41,094 nt of DNA from a virus. Each line of letters opens with the position of its first letter. The stretch's first letter is position 1. Below the pieces are notes generated by a model. That model saw only the letters and a list, made by a program, of their open reading frames with translations. It did not search any database and was not told where the DNA came from. This document shows positions 1 to 9,600 of the stretch, piece by piece. The translations under genes were made by a program, and so were the position numbers. The stretch spans positions 1-41,094 of the IMG/VR virus record IMGVR_UViG_3300009183_000166; one strand, given 5' to 3'.

Positions 1-767
1 CCATTCATTTCGAGGATGTCGTCTCTAATATTTTGGTTACGTTTTTCAATGTTGATGATACGTACGAAACTATTGGTAACAGCAGCAGTATAGTAAGCAA
101 AAGGATTATCAGACTTGCTTTCATCGAATTGTAGTCCTATTTGAGTTAGTTGTAAAATGGCCTGTCCACGCATTTCATCATTGTAGGTGTAACCTCGAAC
201 GTTACCACGGGTTGCATATCGTTCACAAAGTTTAATAAACATACGAGCCAAGTTGTTGGTCATCTGCCCATATTCTTTATTAAACTCTCCAGTGATTAAA
301 TCACCCTTCCAATGACTTTTTCCTACACAGATTAAGTTACCGTTGTCGTCATACTTCCAATGTTGGAAAGGAGGAAAGTTTACCTTCTCGTAACTGTCTG
401 CGGTATTCTTAAGTGTCTTTTTACGTCCGGGTGCTAACGGCACATGTTGAAAGGTCATTACACGAAAAACCAGCTCTTCTTTCTTGATTTTTTTATAATC
501 AACTTCAAATTCTTTAGACGGTAATTTTTTGCCTCCTGCAATTACAGCAGCTTCGTGTGCCTGCTTGCCTAATCTTATTGCCCTATTTCGTTTAGCATCT
601 GCAACAGTACGAATATTGAGTTTTTCTAAGTTAGGAATAATTAGATCATATTCGTGGTATTCGGGTTTGATGAAACTGCAATACGTATTTTTGCTTAAAT
701 GGATTTCTTTTAATAAATCCTTGTTTGTCAAGTACTTAATTTTTGGTACAGTTGTAATAATAGTCAT
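1..767 (-). CDS. gp55: Late-transcription sigma factor, T4 gp55-like (3' end cut by window edge)
   Basis: Reading the minus strand from an ATG at 765-767 gives 255 open codons that run off the left edge, so the C-terminus is missing. The start MTIITTVPKIKYL is preceded by an AGGAG ribosome site (plus-strand 779-783, spacing 11). Residues about 165-255 look like a sigma region 2: RMFIKLCERYATRG, then GYTYNDEMRGQAIL, then FDESKSDNPFAYYTAAV and a basic segment EKRNQNIRDD. This is the signature of gp55-type late sigma factors, which direct host RNA polymerase, with a sliding-clamp coactivator, to TATAAATA late promoters. The N-terminal 160 or so residues (with FQHVPLAPGRKKTLKNTADS and NFPPFQHW) are an extension compared with the 185-residue T4 protein; I recall the same extension in gp55 of other aquatic T4-like phages. 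It is transcribed away from the structural genes. Late promoter motifs elsewhere in the window support the role. Confidence 0.85.
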   Translation of the reverse strand, partial: MTIITTVPKIKYLTNKDLLKEIHLSKNTYCSFIKPEYHEYDLIIPNLEKLNIRTVADAKRNRAIRLGKQAHEAAVIAGGKKLPSKEFEVDYKKIKKEELVFRVMTFQHVPLAPGRKKTLKNTADSYEKVNFPPFQHWKYDDNGNLICVGKSHWKGDLITGEFNKEYGQMTNNLARMFIKLCERYATRGNVRGYTYNDEMRGQAILQLTQIGLQFDESKSDNPFAYYTAAVTNSFVRIINIEKRNQNIRDDILEMN

Positions 768-787
768 TAGTTAAGGTTCTCCTACTA

Positions 788-813
788 GTTATAATAATAG
801 CACATATTGTCAA
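788..813 (-). promoter_or_regulatory. Possible sigma70-type promoter for the gp55-like gene
   Basis: On the minus strand a perfect -35 consensus TTGACA (plus 808-813) is followed 14 bases later by TATAAC (788-793), about 20 bases before the gp55-like start codon. The spacer is shorter than the usual 16-18 bases, so the -10 assignment is uncertain. Transcription by the unmodified host polymerase would fit a gene whose product switches on late genes. Confidence 0.3.
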
Positions 814-814
814 G

Positions 815-822
815 AATAAATA
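815..822 (+). promoter_or_regulatory. T4-type late promoter element (AATAAATA)
   Basis: GAATAAATAG at 814-823 lies 26 bases before the first baseplate gene. It differs from the T4 late consensus TATAAATA only at the first base. The same GAATAAATA string recurs at 23971 and 31361, in other gaps before plus-strand genes. An AAGGA ribosome site (833-837) follows. Confidence 0.6.
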
Positions 823-848
823 GAGTATAATAAAGGAATCTTACCAAA

Positions 849-1940
849 ATGGCGTTAAACATTAATCCTCTAGCACAATTGATTGCAACTCAATCAGAAA
901 GCCTGGCTAAACGTGTATCTGAATCAATGGGATCGCTACCTTCGGTTGACGCCTTGTCAAAAGAAAACTTAGATGCTAAAGTCGCACAGCTTAGTGGACA
1001 GTTAGGAAGTGGACTCAATCAGTTCAGTGCCGGCATTGGACTTAATGCGTCTACATTTAGTGGTATTGGCTTTAAGCCTGGTAGTATTCCTGGCCTTGGT
1101 GGACTTTCAAGTTCTCTATCATCTGTTCCTGGAATAATCAGCAATACTACAGCAGATATCCAAGGTGTACTTAATAAATTTACGGGTGGAAATTTAGCCG
1201 GCGGCTTACAAGACCTTGCTGGAAAAATTTCAAGTGGTGCTGGCATGTTGAACAATCTCCTAAGTTTAAAACGTGGAGCGAATCTTCCTGCTGGTGGTGA
1301 GTTATTTATGAATCAAGGCCAGGGTATCAAATTATCTCCTGGCGCGAAAGACGACTGGAGAGTACGACTAACCTGCCAATGGAATTTATTTGGTGGCGAA
1401 TGGTTTAAACTTTTAGAAAATACAGGCGGTGTAGTTTGGCCGTATACTCCAAATATTACAGTTTCAACAAAAGCAAACTACACTCCGATTGAACCAGTTC
1501 ATAGCAATTATACATCTTACGGTTATAAAAACAGTTCCGTTGAAGATATAACAATTTCTGGTGAGTTTAGTTGTGAAACAGATGGCGAAGCAGCATACTG
1601 GATTGCCGCAACAACATTCTTTAAAACAGCTACCAAAATGTTTTTTGGTGAAGGGGCATTAGCAGGTAATCCTCCTATCATTTGTAATTTAACAGGGTAT
1701 GGGTCAAATGTATTTGACAAGGTTCCTGTGATTGTTAAATCGTTTCAAGTTGACCTCAAGGACGATGTTAACTACATACGATGTACAAAGTTCGGAGCCA
1801 ACACGTGGGTTCCTGTATTAAGCACAATAACAGTTACAGTATCTCCTGTGTACAACAGAAGAAGACTGCGTAAGTTTAGTTTAGAAGATTACGCAAAAGG
1901 CAAAACCTCTCAAGGTAGTGACAACATAGGTTTCATCTAA
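849..1940 (+). CDS. gp48: Baseplate tail-tube cap protein, gp48-like
   Basis: 363 residues, close to T4 gp48 (364). The first 150 residues are Gly/Ser/Leu-rich and probably helical or flexible. Residues about 165-350 carry the tube-like domain: WRVRLTCQW, VVWPYTPNITVS, then HSNYTSYGYKNSSVEDI, SGEFSCETDGEAAYWI, TKMFFGE and GNPPIICNLTGYG. This pattern is shared by gp48/gp54-type proteins, whose fold resembles the tail tube protein and which seat the tube on the baseplate hub. It opens the plus-strand operon just behind a late promoter motif and is followed one base later by the gp53-like gene. Deciding between gp48 and gp54 from sequence alone is hard; I see only one such gene, so it may do both jobs. 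Confidence 0.7.
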   Translation: MALNINPLAQLIATQSESLAKRVSESMGSLPSVDALSKENLDAKVAQLSGQLGSGLNQFSAGIGLNASTFSGIGFKPGSIPGLGGLSSSLSSVPGIISNTTADIQGVLNKFTGGNLAGGLQDLAGKISSGAGMLNNLLSLKRGANLPAGGELFMNQGQGIKLSPGAKDDWRVRLTCQWNLFGGEWFKLLENTGGVVWPYTPNITVSTKANYTPIEPVHSNYTSYGYKNSSVEDITISGEFSCETDGEAAYWIAATTFFKTATKMFFGEGALAGNPPIICNLTGYGSNVFDKVPVIVKSFQVDLKDDVNYIRCTKFGANTWVPVLSTITVTVSPVYNRRRLRKFSLEDYAKGKTSQGSDNIGFI

Positions 1941-1941
1941 T

Positions 1942-2241
1942 ATGGCAATATATAATAATTCTAGTCCATGGTACACAACTCCTCAAAATAATTTTTATAT
2001 GGAGTTGATGGATATACGTCCTATTCCTGCGGAGTCAGATGATTTCAAATATACTATAGAAGGACAATATAACAATAGACCCGATTTGCTGGCATATGAC
2101 TTGTACGGTAATCCAAAACTATGGTGGGTGTTTGTTCAAAGAAATATGAGCGTCCTTAAAGATCCAATATATGATTTTACTCCAGGAACCACTATCTATA
2201 TTCCTAAAAAAAGTAATCTAGAAAAATTTCTAGGAATATAA
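1942..2241 (+). CDS. gp53: Baseplate wedge subunit, gp53-like
   Basis: 99 residues, about half the length of T4 gp53 (196). The core reads NNRPDLLAYDLYGNPKLWWV followed by QRN, DPIYDFTPGTTIYIP near the C-terminus. This pattern (Arg-Pro-Asp, Tyr-Gly, Leu-Trp-Trp, then a Gly-Thr-x-Ile-x-Ile-Pro ending) is typical of gp53 and of the LysM-like fold used in wedge proteins. gp53 joins wedges to the hub and to each other. Its ATG lies one base after the preceding stop (TAATATG), so it is probably translationally coupled. The small size is usual for aquatic T4-like phages as I remember them. Confidence 0.75.
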   Translation: MAIYNNSSPWYTTPQNNFYMELMDIRPIPAESDDFKYTIEGQYNNRPDLLAYDLYGNPKLWWVFVQRNMSVLKDPIYDFTPGTTIYIPKKSNLEKFLGI

Positions 2242-2242
2242 T

Positions 2243-4573
2243 ATGGCAATTAGAGACATTGGTTTATCTGACATTGCTAAACTTGTAAAACCAGACGGCT
2301 CTGCATTGTCCTTTATCTCTACGGCTAGCGGTCTTGCACAAGGTGCAGCATCGAGAGTAACAGGACTATTGTCAGCAAAAGCATCTGATGTACTACAACC
2401 GGGTGGTATTACATCTATCCTTCAAAAAGAAGGTGCTATCAAAACAAACCCAGCAACTAACCTTTCCAACATAATTTATAATCCTTTAGAAAATCTTGCT
2501 TCTATGTCTCCGATGTGGACACTGTCAGCAGTTACGATTGAACAGTTTAACAATCCTTTATCTTATAGAAATAGTCCTAAAGATTTACAATATGTTGTAT
2601 TTGCATCAGGCGGCCGCTTTGACAAGCAGCGTGTTAGTACAGCATACGGCGCTCCAGAATATTATGTTAATAATTTTGTTATGCAAACAGCAATTGCTCC
2701 AACAAGCAAGACCGGAAACACCAATGCATTTAAATTTACCTTTGATATTATAGAACCGCATAGTATGGGGTTGCTATTACAAAGTATGCAAGTGGCTGCA
2801 AAAAATGCAGGACATCCTAATTATAATCAAGCTCCGTTTATACTGAGACTAGACTTCATGGGATCTAGTGATGATGGAAAAATCCTTTCTACAATCAAAC
2901 CAAAGTTTTGGGCATTGCGATTTATAAAAATTACTTTTACAGTGAATGAGCAAGGCAGCGTGTATAAATGTGAAGCTGTTCCGATGAGCAGTGCTGGCTT
3001 TGATGACGCAGTTAACGTTGCCTATACAGATGTAAAATTAAGTTTATCTGACAACGGGACTAACGTAGGAACTGTAAAAGATCTGTTATGTACCGGTGAA
3101 AACAGTTTAATGGCTTATTTAGAAAATCAAGAAGCCAAAGCGGTAACGGCTGAAAAAATAAGCATCCCTGACACCTACATAATTGAATTCCCTACAAAGT
3201 CAGACGAGTACATAAATTCAGCCGGCGTTATCGGAGTAACAAAAAAAGCAACAGCCGATCCAAACAAGCCAGTAGAAACTAAACTTACAGGAAAAAATGT
3301 TTCGGTCATTCTTGAGTTCGGAGAAAATGACATAGGTAAAGCAGAATTTGGACTTGGAAAAACCACAGGTGGCAATTATCCGTTTAGTAGAATTGGCGAT
3401 ACAGTTGACGAAAAGACAGGAGTAGTCAAGAGAGATAACATGACTATTAATCCTAAAACTAGAACTTTCCAATTTACACAACAACAAAAATTAACAACGA
3501 TAATAAATCAGATTATTTTAAGTTCTGAATATGCAAAAGCCGCATTAGATCCAAAAAATCTTGTAAACGATTTTATTAAATGGTGGAGACTCGACACCCA
3601 AATCCAAATAAAAGGTGTTGACCCATTAACCGGTGATTATGCTTATACATACGTATTCCGTGTTGTGCCGTTTTTAGTGCATAGGTCAGTATTTTCACCA
3701 GCCACTGCGGGCCCAATGGATTATTCCGAGCTTGCAAAGCAGGTGGTTAAAGAATACAATTATATCTACACAGGCAAGAATGTTGATGTTTTAAAATTTG
3801 ATATCGAAGTCAATAATTTATTTTTTACAGGAATAAATTCTTCAGCAGAGGCCAACAGTGGCAAAGTTGGAAACCAAGACCAAAAGGGAGTAGTAGAAGC
3901 TCCAGGAAAAGAAACGCCAAATAATAAAACAGCCACAGGGACAAAAGCTCTTGAAGTAGAAAACGGAAGAAGACGTGTTAAAAAAGACCCAGCACTATTA
4001 AAGAAGCCTACAGGCGGACAACGAGATCAAGATACAGAACAAAAAGTTGCAGAAGCATTCCATCAATCTTTCGTCTCGGCTGGCTCGGGAGATTTAGTCA
4101 AAGTTAATTTAGAAATTGTAGGAGATCCGTACTGGATGGTTGATAGTGGCGTTTCAAATTATTTTGCCAGGACTAGTTTAAAGAGCAGATTTTTAACCGA
4201 AGACGGAACACTAAACTATGAAGGCGGTGATGTTTTTATCTTTCTAACATTTAGAACTCCTGCAGATATAGATGAAAAAACTGGACTATATCAATGGCCG
4301 ACTAAAGGAAAAGAAAGTCCATTTAGCGGAATCTTTAGAGTAACCCAATGTGAGAATATTTTCAATGATGGAGTATTCAAGCAAAAATTAACATGTGCCC
4401 GTCAACCAGGACAAAGCCAAGACTTTAAAAATAGTAATCCTAATAATATTGCTAATCTTGCAAACGATAAGTCTAAACAATTGGCAGTACAATCCAATGG
4501 ACAAGAAGAAAAACCAAAAACTAATCCTGCAGAAGAATATGCAGTTAATGATAAAGGCGAAGGAATTTATTAA
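2243..4573 (+). CDS. Virion structural protein, probable baseplate hub component
   Basis: 776 residues, no signal peptide or membrane segment seen. Recognisable blocks are PMWTLSAVTIEQFNNPLSYR and VFASGGRFDKQRV with GAPEYYVNNFVMQT (about residues 90-150), EPHSMGLLLQSMQVAAKNAG (170-195), WWRLDTQIQI and YVFRVVPFLVH (450-480), ELAKQVVKEYNYIYTGKNVD (500-520), and GDPYWMVDSGVSNYF near 635. I remember this architecture in aquatic T4-like phages beside gp5, where it is annotated only as structural. Between gp53 and the gp5-like spike, the natural role is a gp27-like hub ring that carries the spike, possibly with extra domains (T4 gp27 is 391 residues). The charged, Lys/Gln-rich stretch at 545-600 looks like a flexible linker. 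The stop overlaps the next start (TAATG). Confidence 0.6.
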   Translation: MAIRDIGLSDIAKLVKPDGSALSFISTASGLAQGAASRVTGLLSAKASDVLQPGGITSILQKEGAIKTNPATNLSNIIYNPLENLASMSPMWTLSAVTIEQFNNPLSYRNSPKDLQYVVFASGGRFDKQRVSTAYGAPEYYVNNFVMQTAIAPTSKTGNTNAFKFTFDIIEPHSMGLLLQSMQVAAKNAGHPNYNQAPFILRLDFMGSSDDGKILSTIKPKFWALRFIKITFTVNEQGSVYKCEAVPMSSAGFDDAVNVAYTDVKLSLSDNGTNVGTVKDLLCTGENSLMAYLENQEAKAVTAEKISIPDTYIIEFPTKSDEYINSAGVIGVTKKATADPNKPVETKLTGKNVSVILEFGENDIGKAEFGLGKTTGGNYPFSRIGDTVDEKTGVVKRDNMTINPKTRTFQFTQQQKLTTIINQIILSSEYAKAALDPKNLVNDFIKWWRLDTQIQIKGVDPLTGDYAYTYVFRVVPFLVHRSVFSPATAGPMDYSELAKQVVKEYNYIYTGKNVDVLKFDIEVNNLFFTGINSSAEANSGKVGNQDQKGVVEAPGKETPNNKTATGTKALEVENGRRRVKKDPALLKKPTGGQRDQDTEQKVAEAFHQSFVSAGSGDLVKVNLEIVGDPYWMVDSGVSNYFARTSLKSRFLTEDGTLNYEGGDVFIFLTFRTPADIDEKTGLYQWPTKGKESPFSGIFRVTQCENIFNDGVFKQKLTCARQPGQSQDFKNSNPNNIANLANDKSKQLAVQSNGQEEKPKTNPAEEYAVNDKGEGIY

Positions 4574-6159
4574 TGGCACAACAACGTAGAACCGCAGCAG
4601 ATAAAACCGAAAATATTAGTTTAGGATCGGGTCCGTATCTTGCTAGGATTGTTAGCCATCTAGATCCTAGTTTTATGGGAAGTCTTGAAGTTACTCTTTT
4701 AAGAGAACAAGGAAATACCAACGCTGATAATGATCAAACGTATGTTGTTCAAGGAGCATCGCCATTCTACGGTTATACTCCTTTTGAATACATGGGAACA
4801 AATTCTGCCGCAGACGGTGCTAAAACAGTTGAAGCGTACAACGACACCCAAAAAAGCTATGGCATGTGGATGGTACCGCCTGATATTGGAGTTACGGTTC
4901 TAGTATTCTTTGTCGACGGAGACCCGAGCCAGGGATTCTGGATGGGCTGTATTCCCGGAAGATTTATCAACAATATGGTTCCGGCAATTGCAGGATCAAC
5001 AAATGTTGATTTAGACGATGACGACAAAAAACGTTTCAATACAAAGCAGCCATTGCCTGTAGCAGAAATGAACAAACGATTAAATTCTAAAAATCAAATA
5101 GATGATGTTGAAAAAATTAAAAAGCCATTACATCCTATTGTTGAAAGATTTTTAGAGCAAGGATTATTAGAAGATGATGTGCGTGGAGTTACAACATCGT
5201 CTGCTCGTAGAGAAGCACCGAGTATGGTGTTTGGTATATCAACACCCGGCCCTATGGATCGACGCCCTGGAGCGAAAAAAGCATTCGTTGGTAAAACCGA
5301 CGATCAATCAGCAGCCACTGTTCCTATTAGTAGATTAGGTGGAACTACATTTGTCATGGACGACGGCGATGATCGATACGTTAGGTCGTCTCCTGCAAGT
5401 ACTGGTCCTGTAAAATATGCAGATGTTCTAGCTGGAGAAAAAGGTGAAGTAGATATTCCGTATAACGAATACTTCCGCATTCGTACAAGAACCGGCCATC
5501 AAATTTTAATGCACAATTCAGAAGATTTAATCTACATTGCCAACAGTAAAGGAACAACTTGGATTGAATTAACAGCCAATGGAAAAATAGATATATTTGC
5601 AAAAGATTCTATTAGTATTCACTCTGAAAACGATTTAAACATTAAAGCCGACAGAGACATCAATATGGAAGCAGGTCGCAATATTAACCTGCACACAGAA
5701 AGTGGTCGTATGCAAATGGATATAGCAACAGAACTTTTAGTCACCGTTGGATCAAATGGAAAAATTACACTTGGCGGAAATTATGAGCATGTTATTGGTG
5801 GCAGCACAAAAATTACAACATCAGCAGCATTTGATTTAAGTTCAGGAACCAGTAATAAATTTACAGCAGGTTCTACTACAGATATTAAGAGTGGTGGTAA
5901 CCACACAGAAACTGCCGCAAGGATTGATATGAACGGACCAGTGGCCAGGACTGCTACGAAAGCAGTAGCTATTAATCCTTTGAACCTTCATCAGAATCCA
6001 AAGACCAGCACCACTACTGCTTGGGCAGAATCCAAATATCAAGATGCAGCTATCACCAGCATTATGAAACGTATACCAATGCACGAGCCTTGGATATTGC
6101 ACGAGAATCAAACGCCACAATTACTAACTCCGGATAACACGGATAGAGAGGTTCAATAA
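4573..6159 (+). CDS. gp5: Baseplate central spike protein, gp5-like, without a lysozyme domain
   Basis: 528 residues. The N-terminal 20-135 has the OB-fold signature of gp5/VgrG spikes: PYLARIVSHLDPSFMGSLEV, then YGMWMVPPDIGVTVLVFF and DGDPSQGFWMG. Residues 255-275 contain SRLGGTTFVMDDGDD. From about 312 to 455 there is a run of short beta repeats (LNIKADRDINMEAGRNINLH and so on) that should form the trimeric beta-helix needle that pierces the host outer membrane. T4 gp5 (575 residues) has a lysozyme domain between these parts; here the space (about 140-250) is a charged linker with no T4-lysozyme-like catalytic motif that I can see. The gene overlaps its neighbours at both ends by a single base (TAATG). 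The next gene is gp25, an order common in contractile injection systems. Confidence 0.85.
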   Translation: MAQQRRTAADKTENISLGSGPYLARIVSHLDPSFMGSLEVTLLREQGNTNADNDQTYVVQGASPFYGYTPFEYMGTNSAADGAKTVEAYNDTQKSYGMWMVPPDIGVTVLVFFVDGDPSQGFWMGCIPGRFINNMVPAIAGSTNVDLDDDDKKRFNTKQPLPVAEMNKRLNSKNQIDDVEKIKKPLHPIVERFLEQGLLEDDVRGVTTSSARREAPSMVFGISTPGPMDRRPGAKKAFVGKTDDQSAATVPISRLGGTTFVMDDGDDRYVRSSPASTGPVKYADVLAGEKGEVDIPYNEYFRIRTRTGHQILMHNSEDLIYIANSKGTTWIELTANGKIDIFAKDSISIHSENDLNIKADRDINMEAGRNINLHTESGRMQMDIATELLVTVGSNGKITLGGNYEHVIGGSTKITTSAAFDLSSGTSNKFTAGSTTDIKSGGNHTETAARIDMNGPVARTATKAVAINPLNLHQNPKTSTTTAWAESKYQDAAITSIMKRIPMHEPWILHENQTPQLLTPDNTDREVQ

Positions 6160-6599
6160 TGTCAACTAAACTTTATAACAACAAAACAGTTGCAGTAAAC
6201 AAAGCATCAGTCGGAGATGCCAACTCGGGGGCATTTGCCTACAAAGGGTTCAGCTCAAAAGAATATAAAAAAAATTATAAACTTTACGACATTGACTTGG
6301 TAAAACAAGATATCATCAATAATTTTTATATTCGAAAGGGAGAAAAATTAGAAAATCCAGAATTTGGTACAGTGATCTGGGACATCCTTTTTGAACCGTT
6401 TACAGAAGAAGTAAAGACAATCATTGCTCGAGATGTTGAGGATATTGTAAATTATGATCCTCGTATTGTGGTAAATGCTGTAACAGTTGATTCAACAGAT
6501 CAAGGTATTAGGATTGAAGCAGACATAACTTATATTCCGTTTAATGTTAACGAAAGAATGACGTTTGACTTCGATAAACAACGTTCAGTCATAAACTAA
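6159..6599 (+). CDS. gp25: Baseplate wedge subunit, gp25-like
   Basis: 146 residues (T4 gp25 is 132). The GPW/gp25 family core is clear: DIDLVKQDIINNFYIRKGEK, then NPEFGTVIWDILFEPF, then a helix ending VEDIVNYDPRIVV and the strands RIEADITYIPFNV. gp25 forms part of the conserved wedge core with gp6 and gp53 and helps start sheath assembly. About 40 N-terminal residues precede the domain and are polar and probably flexible. The start is coupled to the gp5 stop (TAATG). A 41-base gap follows before gp6. Confidence 0.9.
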   Translation: MSTKLYNNKTVAVNKASVGDANSGAFAYKGFSSKEYKKNYKLYDIDLVKQDIINNFYIRKGEKLENPEFGTVIWDILFEPFTEEVKTIIARDVEDIVNYDPRIVVNAVTVDSTDQGIRIEADITYIPFNVNERMTFDFDKQRSVIN

Positions 6600-6615
6600 G
6601 CAGTTAATTTTGTTT

Positions 6616-6623
6616 GGTAAATA
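6616..6623 (+). promoter_or_regulatory. Weak late-promoter-like element before gp6
   Basis: GGTAAATA lies in the 41-base gap between gp25 and gp6. It matches the late core TAAATA, but the first bases are poor. A start about 7 bases downstream would leave only about 10 bases before the ATG, and the likely ribosome site GGGAAGA (from 6631) would sit at the very 5' end. It is weaker than the other sites in this window. Confidence 0.25.
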
Positions 6624-6640
6624 TGATATAGGGAAGAAAA

Positions 6641-9600
6641 ATGACAACAACCGCTAGACAAAACAATCTAATTCTTAATCAAGATTGGACAAGAATATAT
6701 CAGACATTTAAGAATGCTGATTTTAAATCTTACGATTTTGAAAATCTACGTAGGGTTATGATCACCTATTTGCGTGAAAATTATCCAGAAGATTTTAATG
6801 ACTACATAGAAAGTTCAGAGTATCTAGCACTAATTGATGCTGTTGCATTTTTAGGACAAAGCCTAGCTTTCCGTATTGATTTAGCCAGCCGCGAAAATTT
6901 TATTGAACTTGCAGAACGTAAAGAATCTGTTTTACGCCTAGCTAGAATGCTGGGTTACAATCCTAAAAGAAATAAGCCAGCTGCTGGGTTATTAAAATTC
7001 ACCTCAGTATCAACAACAGAAGGTATCGTAGACAGCAACGGAAAAAATCTTGCCCAACAAGTTATTTCTTGGAATGATCCAACAAATTCAAACTGGTTAG
7101 AACAATTTATTGTTGTATTAAATGCCTCAATGGCAACTAACACAGAATTTGGTCGTAGTCAAGGTTCGGCAACAATTCAGGGAATTATTACAGAACAATA
7201 CAGATTTAATTCGGTATCGACCGATGTGCCAATTTATTCTTTTAGTAAAACTGTTGCCGGTCGTGGCATGGTATTTGAAGTTGTTTCAACGGCTTTTAAA
7301 AATGCTCAAGCACCGTATGAAGAAGCACCAGTTCCAGGAAACCAGTTAGGATACATTTACAGAAATGACGGAAGCGGCCCTGGATCTGCTAATACTGGAT
7401 TTTATCTAATGTTCAAGCAAGGTAGTTTGGAGCTTGCTGATTTTGCTATTGATGTTCCGACAACCAACGAGAAAATTGCAGTAGACAGTACAAATATTAA
7501 CAACGACGACTTATGGTTGTTTAAATTAAGTTCGAGCGGTGTGCAATTAGACCAGTGGACACAAGTTGCTAACTTGATTGGAAACAATATTGCATATAAT
7601 AGTATTTCACAAAATATTCGAAATATCTATGCAGTACAAACAAAAGAATCTGACAAAGTTGATCTTATTTTTGCAGACGGCGTTTATGGAAATTTACCTC
7701 AAGGTACATTTAGAGTTTATTATAGAGTAAGTAACGGTCTTTCATATATTGTTGCGCCTAATGAGCTTAGAGGAATTACAATCGCTATTCCTTATGTTAA
7801 TAAACAAGGAACACAACACACTGTTAGTATTAATCTTGCGTTGCAGTCATCAATTTCTTCTGCAACACCGTCTGAAGATATAGACACTATTAGAACCAAT
7901 GCACCAGCGTTATATTATACACAAAACAGAATGATCACCGGAGAAGACTATAATCTTGCTCCGTTATCAAGCAGTCAAGATATTATTAAAATTAAGTCTA
8001 TTAATAGAACTTCTAGTGGAATTTCAAGAAACTACGAAATTATTGATGCATCTGGAAAATACAGTTCGGTAACTGTATTTGCTGATGACGGCTACATTTA
8101 CAAAAAAGAATCTGAAAAAACTCAAACTTTTAAATTTGCCAGCAGAGTTGATGTTATCAATTATCTTAAACAGGCATATGAAGTATTGATCAACCAGGAC
8201 CATGTATACAACTACTATCTAACTAAATTTGATAAAATCTTATTTGGAGATACCAACATTCGTTGGCAGTCAATTACTACAGATATAAACATGTCCACAG
8301 GATATTTTTATAATTTTGTTGACAGTTCAAAATTAAGAGTTGGATCATATTCAACAAACAGTTTAAAGTACATGGCCAAAGATAGTTTAATTAAATTCGT
8401 ACCACCAACAGGTTATGCTTTTAAAGACGGTACATTGGTAGCGTACAATGCAGCAGACCCAACTCAAACAACTAGACTGTGGACCAAGGCTGTACAGGTT
8501 GTTGGTGACGGCACAGCCAACGGCGTTGGAAAATTACCAAGCGGACTTGGAGCAGTTAAATTTAGTGACGTTATTCCAACAGGTTCTATTGCGGTACAAA
8601 TTGTTCCTAAATTTGTAAATGATCTACCACCTGCATTAGAAAACGAACTTGTAAATCAAATTTATCAAAATTTAAATTTTGGTGTGCGTTATGATATTGC
8701 TACAACTTCATGGAAAATTATTTCTGCATCTAACGTAAATTTCTCAGATAATTTTACGCTAGGTAAAGCAGGAGACACCACAGACAATAATCTTGATTCT
8801 TCTTGGTTAATTGCATTTGTAAAAGAAGCCGACCAGTATTTGATTCGTGTTAGAGCTATTGAATACATATTCGGTAGTGTTGAACAAAATAGATTTTATT
8901 TTGATTCTAGTGAAAAACAATACAATGATCAATTAGGTAATGTAGTTAAAGATCAAGTTAAGGTTTTAAGTATTAATCCTACTAGTTCAGGAGCATCGTC
9001 GTTAAAAAGAGATTATGCTTTTGAAATTGTCGACACAATAAAATTTGAAGATGGATTTGAAAGTTCGACAGAAATACAGGTAGCATTTAAAGATGCAGAC
9101 GATGATGGAGTTATTGATGATCCGGAATCTTTCATTGAAGTTGCGGGCAATGACATTGATCTGGGATATTTGTTTTTTAAAGAAACAGCAGACGCCTACG
9201 GAAATGTTTCAGACGTACTAGTTGATACATCGGTTACAAAAATACGCATATTCTCAAAACAAATTTCAGTTACCAATTTTGTAACTTGGCCAGATGGTAC
9301 TACCATTGTTAATGGCGATTTAGTATATTTCTATGACAGTAATGAAGATAGAATTATGTCCATTAATACTGCTACTAATACATTTATTTTACAACCGACA
9401 TACAAAGCATACGTTGGAAGAAAAGGATTGAAATTCCAGTACATTCACAATGCCAGTGTCAATAGACGAATTGATCCAAGCTCTAGTAACCTTATTGATA
9501 TATTCTTACTAACACGAACATATGATACAGCATTTAGAACATACATATCTGGAGGTTCTACAGAACCGTCACCGCCCACCACTGACCAATTAAGAATAAA

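Noticed and set aside
529-774. Plus-strand open frame of 81 codons
   Set aside because: It lies wholly antisense to the conserved gp55-like gene, has no ribosome site, and its product has no recognisable features.
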